Shown in pieces: positions 40,424 to 48,440 of a DNA stretch of 64,000 nucleotides. The translations under genes were made by a program, and so were the position numbers. Position 1 is the first letter of the stretch. Every line of letters begins with the position of its first letter. Where the stretch lies: assembly GCA_041920565.1 (NCBI GenBank), contig JBHGXS010000071.1, positions 1-64,000 of the forward strand. The letters are read 5' to 3'. This DNA is from JAGHKQ01 sp041920565 (GTDB lineage: Bacteria; Bacillota; Bacilli; Bacillales; Bacillaceae_G). The notes beneath the pieces are model-generated. The model did not search any database and was not told the origin of the DNA. It saw only the letters and a program-made list of their open reading frames with translations.

Positions 40424-41308
40424 TTATTTTATATATTTTTTATACAGCGCTTGCGTCCCGCTGTTTTCTTCTCCTGCTTCGGCAAGCTCTTGATACAATT
40501 TCTTCGCCAACGCTAATCCCGGTGTTTCTAATTCCATTGCCTCCGCTTCTTCTAACGCGATGTTCATATCTTTAATGAAATGCTTTATATAAAAGCCAGG
40601 CTCAAAATTCCCTTGAATCATGCGAGGAGCCAAATTGCTTAAAGACCAACTTCCTGCCGCTCCCGTCTCAATGCTTCGCAGCACGCGCTCTGGATCCAAT
40701 CCTGCTTCCTTTGCATACGCAATCGCTTCACATACTCCCATCATATTGGAAGCAATAGCAATTTGATTGCACATTTTTGTATGCTGTCCGCTTCCGGAAG
40801 GACCTTGTAAAATGATATTTTTCCCCATCACTTCAAATAACGGCAAGCACGCTTCAAACACATCGTTGTCCCCTCCGACCATAATGGCAAGACGTGCTTC
40901 ACGTGCCCCTACATCGCCGCCGGATACCGGCGCATCCAGCGAGTACATCCCGCGCGCTTTCGTTTCTTCATAAATGCGCTTCGCCAATTTTGGAGTGGAA
41001 GTAGTAAAATCGATAAATATTGTCCCTTCTTTTGCATGGCGAAGCATCCCTTCTTCGCCGAGATAAATTTCTTCCACATCATGCGGATAACCAACCATTG
41101 TCATCACAACATCCGCCGTCTTTGCAGCTTCTGCAGGCGACTCCTTCCATACCGCTCCTTCTTGCAGCAGCTCTTCCACTTTTTCCTTTGTACGGTTATA
41201 TATGTATACTGTGTAGCCTGCCTTCAATAAATGACGAACCATGCTTTTTCCCATGACGCCGGTTCCGATAAATGCCAAGGAAGCCGTTTCCGGTGTAACC
41301 TGTTTCAT
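40424..41308 (-). CDS. NAD-binding beta-hydroxyacid dehydrogenase (YkwC-like)
   Basis: 294 residues from the ATG at 41308 (AAAGGAGAGAGGCATC upstream). Rossmann start FIGTGVMGKSMVRHLLKAGY, substrate motif DAPVSGGDVGAREARL, catalytic lysine region in GQHTKMCNQIAIASNM. The family includes 3-hydroxyisobutyrate and tartronate-semialdehyde reductases; length and order match B. subtilis YkwC. No pathway partner lies next to it, so the substrate is open. Confidence 0.92.
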   Translation of the reverse strand: MKQVTPETASLAFIGTGVMGKSMVRHLLKAGYTVYIYNRTKEKVEELLQEGAVWKESPAEAAKTADVVMTMVGYPHDVEEIYLGEEGMLRHAKEGTIFIDFTTSTPKLAKRIYEETKARGMYSLDAPVSGGDVGAREARLAIMVGGDNDVFEACLPLFEVMGKNIILQGPSGSGQHTKMCNQIAIASNMMGVCEAIAYAKEAGLDPERVLRSIETGAAGSWSLSNLAPRMIQGNFEPGFYIKHFIKDMNIALEEAEAMELETPGLALAKKLYQELAEAGEENSGTQALYKKYIK

Positions 41309-41441
41309 GATGCCTCTCTCCTTTTTTTCTTTCAGTATACTCCACTTTTGGGACAAAATCAGCAATTTGCCTGTTCTATTTTACAGAACTGCCCTTTTTT
41401 CCAAAAATGGGACAAGTACACTTTCACTTTTGCTTGTCCTT

Positions 41442-41450
41442 CATATAGTA
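41442..41450 (+). promoter_or_regulatory. Candidate sigma-K -10 element
   Basis: CATATAGTA fits CATANNNTA and lies 24 bp before the start of the Lys/Tyr/Asp-rich spore-type gene. Confidence 0.4.
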
Positions 41451-41473
41451 AATAGAGAAAGGGGGATGGTTTC

Positions 41474-41761
41474 ATGAGTTATTACAAAGACAAGCATGAC
41501 AAATACGATGATTGCTGCTATAAAAAGTACAATAAATGCGACAAATACGACGGCCATAAAAAAGACGACAGCTACAAGAAATCCAGCAAATACGACGACC
41601 ACAAAAAGTACGACAGCTATGACAGCCACAAAAAATACGACAGCTATGACAAATGCCGTAAAGACAAGGAAAAATTCATCTGCAAATGTAAGAAAAAAGA
41701 CAGCTGCTACCATGATGATATCTTAATTTGCAAATGCTTTAAGAAAAAGTACGACTACTAA
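41474..41761 (+). CDS. Lys/Tyr/Asp-rich protein, likely spore coat
   Basis: 95 residues almost wholly of K, Y, D, C, S and H, with a repeated HKKYDSYD unit (three copies) and Cys pairs (CDDCC-like DDCCYKK, FICKCKK, ILICKCFKK). This composition is typical of cross-linked coat proteins (CotB/CotG-like). GGGGGATGG precedes the ATG, and a sigma-K-like -10 lies upstream. No hydrophobic segments. Role inferred from composition and promoter. Confidence 0.65.
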   Translation: MSYYKDKHDKYDDCCYKKYNKCDKYDGHKKDDSYKKSSKYDDHKKYDSYDSHKKYDSYDKCRKDKEKFICKCKKKDSCYHDDILICKCFKKKYDY

Positions 41762-41772
41762 TCCTCTTGCTC

Positions 41773-41797
41773 ATACCCGTCTCTGACGGGTATTTTT
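41773..41797 (+). terminator. Terminator of the Lys/Tyr-rich gene
   Basis: ATACCCGT and ACGGGTAT pair around CTCTG and are followed by TTTTT. Confidence 0.8.
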
Positions 41798-41801
41798 ACA
41801 T

Positions 41802-41834
41802 AAAAAAATCGCAACACCTGATTGCGACTTTTTA
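41802..41834 (-). terminator. Terminator of the GGDEF gene
   Basis: On the minus strand AAAGTCGCAA and TTGCGATTTTTTT form a stem with a T run that overlaps the end of the gene. Confidence 0.75.
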
Positions 41835-43142
41835 ATGGAACTTATCTTTTCGATAAAGACATACCTGATTTTTTCCGTTTTGCTTTGCCTGATATAAAGC
41901 GATATCCGCCTGCTGAATCATCTTTTCTCTTGTCATTCCTTTTTCGTATTGCGCGACTCCAAAGCTGCATGTCAGCTTCTTTACACCGCTGAATTGCTTC
42001 GTTTCAATCAGGAAACGAAGCAATTCAGCCTCCTTAAACGCCTCTTTTCCATTCAAGCCCGGCATTAATAAAATAAACTCTTCTCCGCCCCACCTTGCAA
42101 AAATATCTTCTTTGCGCATCCGTTTTGTCACAAGATCTGCAAGCTGGACCAATGCAAGATCACCATAATCATGTCCGTACGTATCGTTCACCTTTTTAAA
42201 ATTATCAATATCAAAAAGAACAAGAGATAAATGTTTATTTCCATATTTCATTTGTTCCCATTCTTCCGTAAACAACGACTGAAATTTAAAACGATTATAA
42301 ATGCTTGTCAAGGAATCCGTTGTGGCAAGCCGTTCGTTTTCTTTACTCTCTTTTTCCAGCTCAGTAATATCAGTGCACATAACGATAAAGCGGCTGGAAT
42401 CGTCTGGTAACTGAGAAGCTCGAAGCATAAAAACAAATTCAGTTCCCTCTGCATTTTTCATTTTAATTTTTTGGTAGCTCTCCAAGCACTCATCGATCCA
42501 TGTCATTTGATTTAGCGGATAATAATAACCGCGCTCATTGATGAATGACTCTGCAAAGGTAATATGCTCTTCTTCATAGCTTGCCAAATCATCACAGCCG
42601 AAAAAGTTCAAAAAGGTAATATTGCAATCCACTATTCTGTCATCCTCTAAGATGAGCAGCAAATCGTCTTGGAACTCCAACACAGATTGCATCATTTCTT
42701 TTTGGTAAAGCAATTCTTTTTCGAGTGATAGCTGATACAAACATTGATGCACAACTTCAAGCAGCTTTTTTCCAGTCACGGGCGTTAATACGAAATGATG
42801 AACATTATGTGTAATCAAACCTATAATGGAAGAAGGAGCTGCAGGATCCACCACTGCAATGATTTCCGCTTTCGCCCCCTTTATCTTTTGAACGAAAGAA
42901 AGAATAGAAGAAGCTGCAAGATTTAAAATAACAATTTGCGGCTGCACTTTTTCAAAAATCGCATAGCCTTCTTGTATATCAGAAGCAAAAAATAAGCACT
43001 TCGGCTGGAGAACCTCAATGATATCTCTTTCTGTTTTCCCCGGCTCCTCAATGTAAAGAACGCTTATATCAAGATCTGTTAATAAGTGTTGAAAAATTGT
43101 ATTTTCTAACAAAAATTTCAGTATTTTAAACACGCATGTCAC
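41832..43142 (-). CDS. GGDEF diguanylate cyclase with degenerate receiver and PAS domains
   Basis: 436 residues. About 20-130 resembles a receiver-type domain but its phosphoacceptor position is in VILNLAASSI, with no aspartate. About 145-265 is a PAS-like sensor (DLLLILEDDRIVDCNITFLN, ending FIVMCTDITELE). About 275-430 is a GGDEF domain with an intact GGEEF active site, DIDNFKKVNDTYGHDYGD metal/substrate motif, and an RKED I-site five residues ahead of GGEEF. It is therefore likely an active, feedback-inhibited c-di-GMP synthase. The start is a GTG without a clear ribosome binding site, so the exact N-terminus is uncertain. Confidence 0.9.
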   Translation of the reverse strand: MTCVFKILKFLLENTIFQHLLTDLDISVLYIEEPGKTERDIIEVLQPKCLFFASDIQEGYAIFEKVQPQIVILNLAASSILSFVQKIKGAKAEIIAVVDPAAPSSIIGLITHNVHHFVLTPVTGKKLLEVVHQCLYQLSLEKELLYQKEMMQSVLEFQDDLLLILEDDRIVDCNITFLNFFGCDDLASYEEEHITFAESFINERGYYYPLNQMTWIDECLESYQKIKMKNAEGTEFVFMLRASQLPDDSSRFIVMCTDITELEKESKENERLATTDSLTSIYNRFKFQSLFTEEWEQMKYGNKHLSLVLFDIDNFKKVNDTYGHDYGDLALVQLADLVTKRMRKEDIFARWGGEEFILLMPGLNGKEAFKEAELLRFLIETKQFSGVKKLTCSFGVAQYEKGMTREKMIQQADIALYQAKQNGKNQVCLYRKDKFH

Positions 43143-43231
43143 TCATTTCGTGTTTATTCTTTCATTTTCATCCTTTATTGTATGCCGCCTGTTACATAGA
43201 AGCTTGTGCAACTATCACGCAAATTTGCAAA

Positions 43232-43262
43232 AAAATAAAAACTTGACGTTTGCCAAGTTTTT
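43232..43262 (-). terminator. Terminator of the HxlR gene
   Basis: On the minus strand AAAAACTTG and CAAGTTTTT pair, followed by ATTTTTTT. Confidence 0.75.
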
Positions 43263-43320
43263 AAGGTAAGCGGATTCATTATTTTGCTTTTAGGAAAAGC
43301 TAAGCGGGTCGAGCTCTATA

Positions 43321-43629
43321 TTACATCCACTTTTCCGCCCATTTCTGGATTTCTGAAAGGGACTGCTGGAGCTCCATTCCTTTTTGTGTAAGCTCGTACT
43401 CGATTCGGACCGGCGTTTCCGGATAGACAGAGCGCAAAACAATACCGGTTTCCTCCAATTCTTTCAGACGTTCTGCCAGCATTTTTTGACTGATGTTCGG
43501 AATGACCTCTGTCAATTCATTAAATCGCTTCGGTCCGTTCAGCAGGACATGAAGAATCAAACCGTTCCAGCGTTTTCCAAGCAATCCAAATGCCGCTTCG
43601 TATTTGGGACAAACATGAGACGAATGCAT
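43321..43629 (-). CDS. HxlR family regulator, YodB-like
   Basis: 102 residues from the ATG at 43629 (AGAAGGTGAATTT upstream); earlier in-frame ATGs lack a site. HVCPKYEAAFGLLGKRWNGL holds a conserved N-terminal Cys equal to the redox Cys6 of B. subtilis YodB, followed by the winged helix (GPKRFNELTEVIPNISQKML). YodB-type proteins repress quinone/azo/nitro-reductase genes and release DNA when that Cys is alkylated or oxidised. It is divergent from a nitroreductase gene, with a 21-bp dyad between them. Confidence 0.9.
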   Translation of the reverse strand: MHSSHVCPKYEAAFGLLGKRWNGLILHVLLNGPKRFNELTEVIPNISQKMLAERLKELEETGIVLRSVYPETPVRIEYELTQKGMELQQSLSEIQKWAEKWM

Positions 43630-43756
43630 AAATTCACCTTCTTTCATGCAATAGAGTACACTCCGCGTCATCAGCAAGGATTTCCTTCTGATGATTCACT
43701 GAACAAATCAAAATTCTTGACACATTTTCTATCTTTCTTTATTCTTATACACATGC

Positions 43757-43777
43757 ATACTTACGAATCGTAAGTAT
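43757..43777. promoter_or_regulatory. Operator-like 21-bp palindrome between the HxlR and nitroreductase genes
   Basis: ATACTTACGA and TCGTAAGTAT are perfect 10-bp arms with one central base, midway between the divergent starts. A further half-site-like TATACTTACC lies at 43793. Position and symmetry suit binding by a dimeric HxlR regulator. Confidence 0.65.
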
Positions 43778-43857
43778 TTTGAGTCCTTCTTTTATACTTA
43801 CCATTGAAAAATTATACAATATATCACAATCTTTAGACAATACATGGAGGAAGAAAA

Positions 43858-44469
43858 ATGGAAAAAGACTTTTTTACCGTTCTCAACGAGCGTACATCAA
43901 CTCGTTCTTATAATCCGGAGAAAGAAATCTCAAAAGAGGAATTAAAAGAATTGCTTCAAGCAGCGATGAAAGCTCCTTCCGCCTGGAACCTGCAGCATTG
44001 GAAGTTTTTAGTGTTTCATGGCAACGAAGCACAGCAAAAATTGCTTCCGATTGCGTACCATCAACAACAAATCTTGGATGCTTCAGCAGTCATTGCAGTA
44101 TTAGGGGATTTAGAAGCGGATAAAAACATCGACCCTGTATTCGGCCCTTCCGTTGAAGCAGGATATATGGCGGCAGAAGCGAAAGAACGTTTAGCGCAAA
44201 ACGTCAAAGGTGCGTACCAAAATCCACAATATGCACGTGATGCAGCAATGGTGAACGCATCCTTAGCGGCAATGCAGTTCATTTTAGCAGCAAAAGCAAA
44301 AGGATGGGATACATGTGCAATCGGCGGCTTCAATCCGCAAGCATTGATGGAAACATTCAATGTATCTTCCCGTTATGTTCCAGTCATGCTGATTACAATC
44401 GGAGAAGCATCCTTAAAAGGACATCCGACTTCTCGTTTAAGCGTTGAAGATATGGCGGAGTGGGTGTAA
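43858..44469 (+). CDS. Nitroreductase family protein (YodC-like)
   Basis: 203 residues. FMN-binding nitroreductase fold: ERTSTRSYNPEKEIS (FMN phosphate contact Arg/Ser), MKAPSAWNLQHWKFLVF, and GWDTCAIGGFNPQALM near the C-terminus. It reduces nitro- and quinone-type electrophiles with NAD(P)H. GGAGGAAGAAA precedes the ATG. The divergent YodB-like gene and shared palindrome indicate electrophile-responsive control, as for yodC. Confidence 0.93.
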   Translation: MEKDFFTVLNERTSTRSYNPEKEISKEELKELLQAAMKAPSAWNLQHWKFLVFHGNEAQQKLLPIAYHQQQILDASAVIAVLGDLEADKNIDPVFGPSVEAGYMAAEAKERLAQNVKGAYQNPQYARDAAMVNASLAAMQFILAAKAKGWDTCAIGGFNPQALMETFNVSSRYVPVMLITIGEASLKGHPTSRLSVEDMAEWV

Positions 44470-44474
44470 TTACT

Positions 44475-44508
44475 TAAAAAGGACAGAAAATTTTCTGTCC
44501 TTTTTTTA
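44475..44508 (+). terminator. Terminator of the nitroreductase gene
   Basis: AAAAAGGACAGAAAA and TTTTCTGTCCTTTTT form a perfect stem ending in a T run. Confidence 0.85.
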
Positions 44509-44587
44509 TCAACGCAAACAAAGTGCAGGATTTAAATTAAATTTGTGATTCATTGTACCATACTCACAGCTAATTGCACTAAATTCC

Positions 44588-45820
44588 TTATTTATGCTTT
44601 TTCATTCCCAATGGCAAGTAATACGATAGATTGTTCGTAATTTGTCCCCCGACCCGGCATCCAATGCTGCTTGCTTTCCCGTTTAATAAAAAGCTGCCGT
44701 ACATCAGATGGACGGCTTTTTCTGTTCCGGCAATATTTGCTTTCACTATTGGCAAATCGACGTACTGCTGGTAGACGAACCCGTACTCTTCATAAGATTT
44801 ATATGCATCTTCCAACTGTTTTTGCCCAGCTTCATTAAAGATTTCAACCGTATCTCCTTCCCGTCCGAAGATCGGCTTTTTCACGAACGAACGACCCTGT
44901 TCTTGAAACCAATCTGCTTCTAAATATGTAGGTAAAAAATATTTTGCAATCCAATCATGCTCTTCTTCTGTAAAAAATGGGTGCTTTTCTTCATGCAGCC
45001 CCCAAATGACAGCTTGCACCGCTTTATTTTGCAGTAAAAAGGCTGACGGAGGATTGATGATGACCAGCTTGCCCTGGCATACTATATCCAGCAGCATCCT
45101 GCCGATCGGAGCTCCGGCTTCATCATAATCCAGCAGCAAGCATTCAATCGGAAACGTTTGACGATATAAAATATCGATTTTCCTTCCATATTCATCGTAT
45201 AGTCCATCCTGCTCCAACAGCTGCAGCTTTTCTAACGGAACGAACCGTGAATTCCCTCCATACAATTTTTGCAAGTACATTATCGTATATTTATCTTCGA
45301 TGTTTTCTTCGTGTGCTGTAAACACTATGTAGGCATCATCCTTTTGCGCTTGCCGCTTTGCGAGCGAGAGTGCCGTTTGAACCGCTCTCCTTAAATGCTC
45401 TTCTTCCCCTTCATTGACATCAAGCACCCCAAACTCCTCACACACTTTTTTATTTACAAAAAACAGTTCCTTAATAAAGGTCGGTGTGTCTGCATTCAAC
45501 TCCAATACTTTGAATGCACCTTCGTGTTCCACAAAATCCAATCGGGCAATCACACTTTCATAAAGTGGGGAAGTCAGTCTCAAAAATGAGAGGGATTCCT
45601 TTAAATATCCCATTTCCAACAATGTTTCATCGTCTAATTGCCGAAGAAGCTTCGCTGTTTTAAAAAATAAATGCCCAACTCTGTTTGTTGCTTCTCGGAG
45701 GGCCTCCCGCTTTTCGGCAGTCATCATCGCCACATCATATAAAGCATACGGTTCCCCGTATAAGTCCGGCCAAAACTCCGAAATCTCCTCATAAAATACT
45801 GCTCTTTTCTCTTGTATCAT
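44588..45820 (-). CDS. Glutathionylspermidine synthase-like preATP-grasp/ATP-grasp protein
   Basis: 410 residues matching the GSP-synthase fold (as E. coli YgiC/YjfC): ARLDFVEHEGAFKVLELNAD and TPTFIKELF at about 90-125, KPIFGREGDTVEIFNE at about 320, and FVYQQYVDLP with YGSFLLNGKASSIGCR toward the end. Such proteins form an amide between a peptide-like carboxylate and an amine; bacilli lack glutathione, so the true substrate is unknown. It overlaps the lipoprotein gene by 1 bp (TAATG), which parallels the ygiB-ygiC pairing. Confidence 0.85.
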   Translation of the reverse strand: MIQEKRAVFYEEISEFWPDLYGEPYALYDVAMMTAEKREALREATNRVGHLFFKTAKLLRQLDDETLLEMGYLKESLSFLRLTSPLYESVIARLDFVEHEGAFKVLELNADTPTFIKELFFVNKKVCEEFGVLDVNEGEEEHLRRAVQTALSLAKRQAQKDDAYIVFTAHEENIEDKYTIMYLQKLYGGNSRFVPLEKLQLLEQDGLYDEYGRKIDILYRQTFPIECLLLDYDEAGAPIGRMLLDIVCQGKLVIINPPSAFLLQNKAVQAVIWGLHEEKHPFFTEEEHDWIAKYFLPTYLEADWFQEQGRSFVKKPIFGREGDTVEIFNEAGQKQLEDAYKSYEEYGFVYQQYVDLPIVKANIAGTEKAVHLMYGSFLLNGKASSIGCRVGGQITNNLSYYLPLGMKKHK

Positions 45821-46131
45821 TATGAACCGCTCACCTTCGAACCTTTCCCAAATCCGCTTTTAAAATTCGGACTTTGGCGATAGTTTTTATAGCTGCTGTC
45901 AGCATGCAGCCCTGCTAAAGTAGAAAACATCCTTCCCGCAAAATAATAATAACCGAAATGCGGAGAGGTTCTGTCATCGCATTCCCATACGCCTTCATCA
46001 TAATCAAATTCATAGTCATTGCATTCTAAATCTTCAGGGACAGGCGGCAATGATTCTTGAGATCCGCATCCCGCCACGCTTGCAGCAAAAGCCGTAACGG
46101 CACCGGCAAGCACTTTTTTTGTTTTTCTCAC
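45820..46131 (-). CDS. YgiB-like lipoprotein or secreted protein
   Basis: 103 residues. The N-terminus MRKTKKVLAGAVTAFAASVA leads to a lipobox-like VAGCGS at 19-24. The mature part is acidic and Tyr-rich (DYEFDYDEGVWECDD, then HFGYYYFAGRMF) with paired cysteines, ending in a Gly/Ser/Lys-rich tail (FKSGFGKGSKVSGS). Length, lipobox and pairing with a GSP-synthase-like gene fit DUF1190/YgiB-type proteins. It is probably a surface partner or target of the ligase. Confidence 0.6.
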   Translation of the reverse strand: MRKTKKVLAGAVTAFAASVAGCGSQESLPPVPEDLECNDYEFDYDEGVWECDDRTSPHFGYYYFAGRMFSTLAGLHADSSYKNYRQSPNFKSGFGKGSKVSGS

Positions 46132-46172
46132 GAACGTCCCTCCATCCTGTATTTAATTTTGCTTGAAGTGCG

Positions 46173-46229
46173 ATACTATCAAATCAGATAACTTCCAGCT
46201 GATAAAAGCTTTCCTTTATATGATAGTAT
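46173..46229. promoter_or_regulatory. Spaced inverted repeat in a divergent promoter region
   Basis: ATACTATCA (46173) and TGATAGTAT (46221) are perfect 9-bp arms 39 bp apart, between the lipoprotein and a divergent hypothetical gene. Each arm could be a -10 region (TATGATAGTATA) or an operator half. Confidence 0.35.
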
Positions 46230-46260
46230 AGAAGTAATCAATAAAAAAGGAGAATAAAAG

Positions 46261-46722
46261 ATGGAACTCACTTATTTTTTGCTTCGTGATGATGATTCAT
46301 ACGAGCCGTTATATACATATAAAGCAGGTTCGATCGACCCGAACGAAATATATGCTCGTCAGCTATGCGAATATTTTGTCGCAAACGGAAAACAGTATGA
46401 ACTTGCAAGCAATGAAATGGAACAGCAAACAGAGATGCTGATTGTCAAAGAAATTGGCCCTGCTGTCACTTTGCAGGAAGAACGTATATATCCAAACGAA
46501 GGCTTGCGCATGGAATTTCGGCAATACAATAGTCCCTCTGATATGCCATTATTGTATACGTTAGAAGTGAATCGGTACGGCCGCGGACATTGGGAACTCA
46601 TTCGCTACTTATTAAAGGACTATGTCGACATTCCCGGCATAGGCATACGAAAACGCGACAGCGCCGAACTGGACGAAGACCGTCATTGTTACGTAATGTA
46701 TGTAACCCCTGATACTTATTGA
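46261..46722 (+). CDS. Hypothetical protein (153 aa)
   Basis: Acidic, soluble protein with alternating strand/helix pattern. Notable stretches: LLRDDDSYEPLYTYKAGSID, RQLCEYFVANGKQYELAS and EELRYLLKDY-like WELIRYLLKDYVDIPG. No signal peptide or membrane helix and no known motif. AAAAAGGAGAATAAA precedes the ATG. Family not recognised. Confidence 0.65.
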   Translation: MELTYFLLRDDDSYEPLYTYKAGSIDPNEIYARQLCEYFVANGKQYELASNEMEQQTEMLIVKEIGPAVTLQEERIYPNEGLRMEFRQYNSPSDMPLLYTLEVNRYGRGHWELIRYLLKDYVDIPGIGIRKRDSAELDEDRHCYVMYVTPDTY

Positions 46723-46789
46723 TGTCTTTTTTGTAATCAATATGATACAATGTTGAAAAAAGATAAAGGATAATAATGGGGGATATAGC

Positions 46790-47008
46790 TTGAGATTCAA
46801 TCAAAGCTTTATGGCGTTATTGTGTTATGCAGTAACTGCTTTGCTTCTATTTTTGATTGGGGATGTTTTTGAAATCAGCTGGCTTCAGCTTCGCAAAGAA
46901 ACATACTTCCGGGACGAAGCATTAAAGGAATCTTCATCATCGATGATTCCGTTTCTATTGGCATTGCCGGTATACTTTCTAGTTTCCTATAAAACTAAAA
47001 AAATATAA
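46790..47008 (+). CDS. Small membrane protein (72 aa)
   Basis: TTG start with GGGGGATATAGC upstream. Two hydrophobic helices (about 8-27, MALLCYAVTALLLFLIGDVF, and 50-65) separated by a charged loop; basic C-terminus KTKKI. No family recognised. Confidence 0.55.
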   Translation: MRFNQSFMALLCYAVTALLLFLIGDVFEISWLQLRKETYFRDEALKESSSSMIPFLLALPVYFLVSYKTKKI

Positions 47009-47009
47009 G

Positions 47010-47043
47010 ACAAGGGCGTCTCACATAAGTGAGGCCTTTTTTT
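47010..47043 (+). terminator. Terminator of the 72-aa membrane gene
   Basis: GCCTCACTT-type stem (GTCTCACA / TGTGAG-like pairing around ATAAG) followed by TTTTTTT. Confidence 0.6.
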
Positions 47044-47119
47044 ATGCCTATTTTTCATAACAGCCCGTCCTTTTCCTTTCTATGGGAATATGATAATACT
47101 AGAAAGGAGGGAAATAACC

Positions 47120-47464
47120 ATGTCTCATTATCGTCGACATTCCGACTCCCAACGAAGAAATAAACTAGCAGGGCTAAGCGCTGGAGGTCAAGACACGTTT
47201 CAATTCGATCAAACGTACATTCGAGATTTAAATATCCCTCGTGCATTAGAAAATAACAACGCTTCTTTATACCCTCAACCTAGAAATACAACACTCAGAG
47301 GAGCTTCTGAAAACCTTTCTGACTACAGAATCCCTGATGTAGAAGACGGAATTCTTTCCGATGCTTCATTGGCTGATGATGTGCTGGGAGCTTTTGCTGA
47401 TGCTCTACGTATGCGTTCTTGTCGTTCTGACCGCCGTTCTCGCTCCTCTTTCCGCAGATCCTAG
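47120..47464 (+). CDS. Hypothetical spore-type protein with Arg/Ser-rich tail (114 aa)
   Basis: Start at 47120 supported by AAAGGAGGGAAATAACC. The first 25 residues are basic and polar (MSHYRRHSDSQRRNKLAG), the middle mixed, and the tail is Arg/Ser-rich (CRSDRRSRSSFRRS). No hydrophobic segment. A sigma-K-like -10 with one mismatch (AATATGATA, 47087) lies upstream. It stands next to another small coat-like gene. Possible spore coat or DNA/RNA-binding small protein; not recognised. Confidence 0.55.
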   Translation: MSHYRRHSDSQRRNKLAGLSAGGQDTFQFDQTYIRDLNIPRALENNNASLYPQPRNTTLRGASENLSDYRIPDVEDGILSDASLADDVLGAFADALRMRSCRSDRRSRSSFRRS

Positions 47465-47541
47465 TCAAAAATAAAAAATGAGAGTTTTGTCCAATCCTCT
47501 ATTAGACAAGTTGAATATTTTATAGCAAGGAGGTGAACATT

Positions 47542-47832
47542 ATGTTCAATTTCGGTGGTTTTCGCGGCGGATATAACGGCTATAACAACTGTAAAGGTTA
47601 CGATGATGATGATTTCGTAGCGGGTGCAGACGAATACAATAAGGGACGCGGCAATGTAAACACTATTGTAAGAGGTTTAGCTCCAGGCCAAGAAGTCGCA
47701 GTATGGTTTGACTCTTCAGGCTTCATTCGCGCTCAATTCCAAGCATCGCAAGGAAACTTTGTGTTATTTTTAATCGGCGGACGTGTAGTTCGTATCTTAA
47801 CAAGAGACATCAGAGCAATCGCTCTTCTATAG
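47542..47832 (+). CDS. Hypothetical spore-type protein (96 aa)
   Basis: Start at 47542 with AAGGAGGTGAACATT; an in-frame GTG three codons earlier lies within that site. The N-terminus is Gly/Tyr/Asn-rich (FNFGGFRGGYNGYNNCKGY), then acidic, followed by a compact beta domain GLAPGQEVAVWFDSSGFIRA and VLFLIGGRVVRILTRDIRAI, an Sm/SH3-like pattern as in DUF2642-type coat proteins. A sigma-K-like -10 with one mismatch (AATATTTTA, 47514) precedes it. Likely coat or exosporium component. Confidence 0.6.
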   Translation: MFNFGGFRGGYNGYNNCKGYDDDDFVAGADEYNKGRGNVNTIVRGLAPGQEVAVWFDSSGFIRAQFQASQGNFVLFLIGGRVVRILTRDIRAIALL

Positions 47833-47841
47833 TAGGAACAT

Positions 47842-47875
47842 AAAACGAACAAGGCGGCCTTGTTCGTTTTCTTTT
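47842..47875 (+). terminator. Terminator of the 96-aa spore-type gene
   Basis: AAAACGAACAAGGC and GCCTTGTTCGTTTT pair fully and are followed by CTTTT. Confidence 0.85.
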
Positions 47876-47957
47876 GAAAGAATAAAACTTATAGATCCTT
47901 TTATCAAAAGAAACCCGGCTCGCGCATTACATGCACCAGTCCAGTTTTGGTTGCATA

Positions 47958-48263
47958 TCACAAATCACATGTTTCTTCCACTGTTTGAATAAGCTTTTTC
48001 AGTAACTCTACTGAAGCTTCCAGCGCCAACGAATAGTAGCGCTGCGTTCCTTTCTGTTCAATGGTTACAAGGTGATTGTCTCTAAGCACTTTCAAATGAT
48101 GCGAGATAGCCGGACGGGATAAAGAAGAGTGCTCGGTAATCTCGTTTACGGTCAAGGCATCATGTTGTGCCAAAAGTAAAATAATATCTTGCCGTGCCGT
48201 ATCGCTTAACGCTTGAAACAGTGGAATACATGCACGAAATGTTTCAATTGCCTTTTGCCCCAT
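47958..48263 (-). CDS. ArsR family HTH regulator
   Basis: 101 residues: a winged-helix with FQALSDTARQDIILLLAQHD (helix 1-2), the recognition helix SLSRPAISHHLKVLRDN, and a wing VTIEQKGTQRYYSL. No Cys-Val-Cys arsenite site, so metal sensing is not indicated. A 24-bp dyad lies immediately upstream, presumably its own operator. No target gene is adjacent on the same strand. Confidence 0.9.
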   Translation of the reverse strand: MGQKAIETFRACIPLFQALSDTARQDIILLLAQHDALTVNEITEHSSLSRPAISHHLKVLRDNHLVTIEQKGTQRYYSLALEASVELLKKLIQTVEETCDL

Positions 48264-48291
48264 AATGTATTGCTCCTTTGCTTTACATTCA

Positions 48292-48315
48292 ATTCGTTTA
48301 AACTTATAAACGAAT
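48292..48315. promoter_or_regulatory. Operator-like dyad before the ArsR gene
   Basis: ATTCGTTTA and TAAACGAAT are perfect 9-bp arms with a 6-base spacer, about 29 bp upstream of the start codon. It is a good autoregulatory site for an ArsR-type dimer. Confidence 0.55.
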
Positions 48316-48408
48316 CGTAGTAAAAAATGGTGAGATTGTCAAGAGAGTATAACTTTTACAAACAAAAACACATGGCTTGTAATTGTATCAAGGCAATATT
48401 AAAACTGT

Positions 48409-48440
48409 AAAAAAAGAGCCGAAATTCGGCTCTTTTTTTA
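48409..48440 (-). terminator. Terminator of ptsHI
   Basis: AAAAAAGAGCCGAA and TTCGGCTCTTTTTT make a perfect stem with a T run on the minus strand, just after ptsI. Confidence 0.85.

Noticed and set aside
41441..41713. Hydrophobic minus-strand frame over the Lys/Tyr-rich gene
   Set aside because: It is the mirror of a low-complexity AAA/GAC-rich gene; no ribosome binding site.
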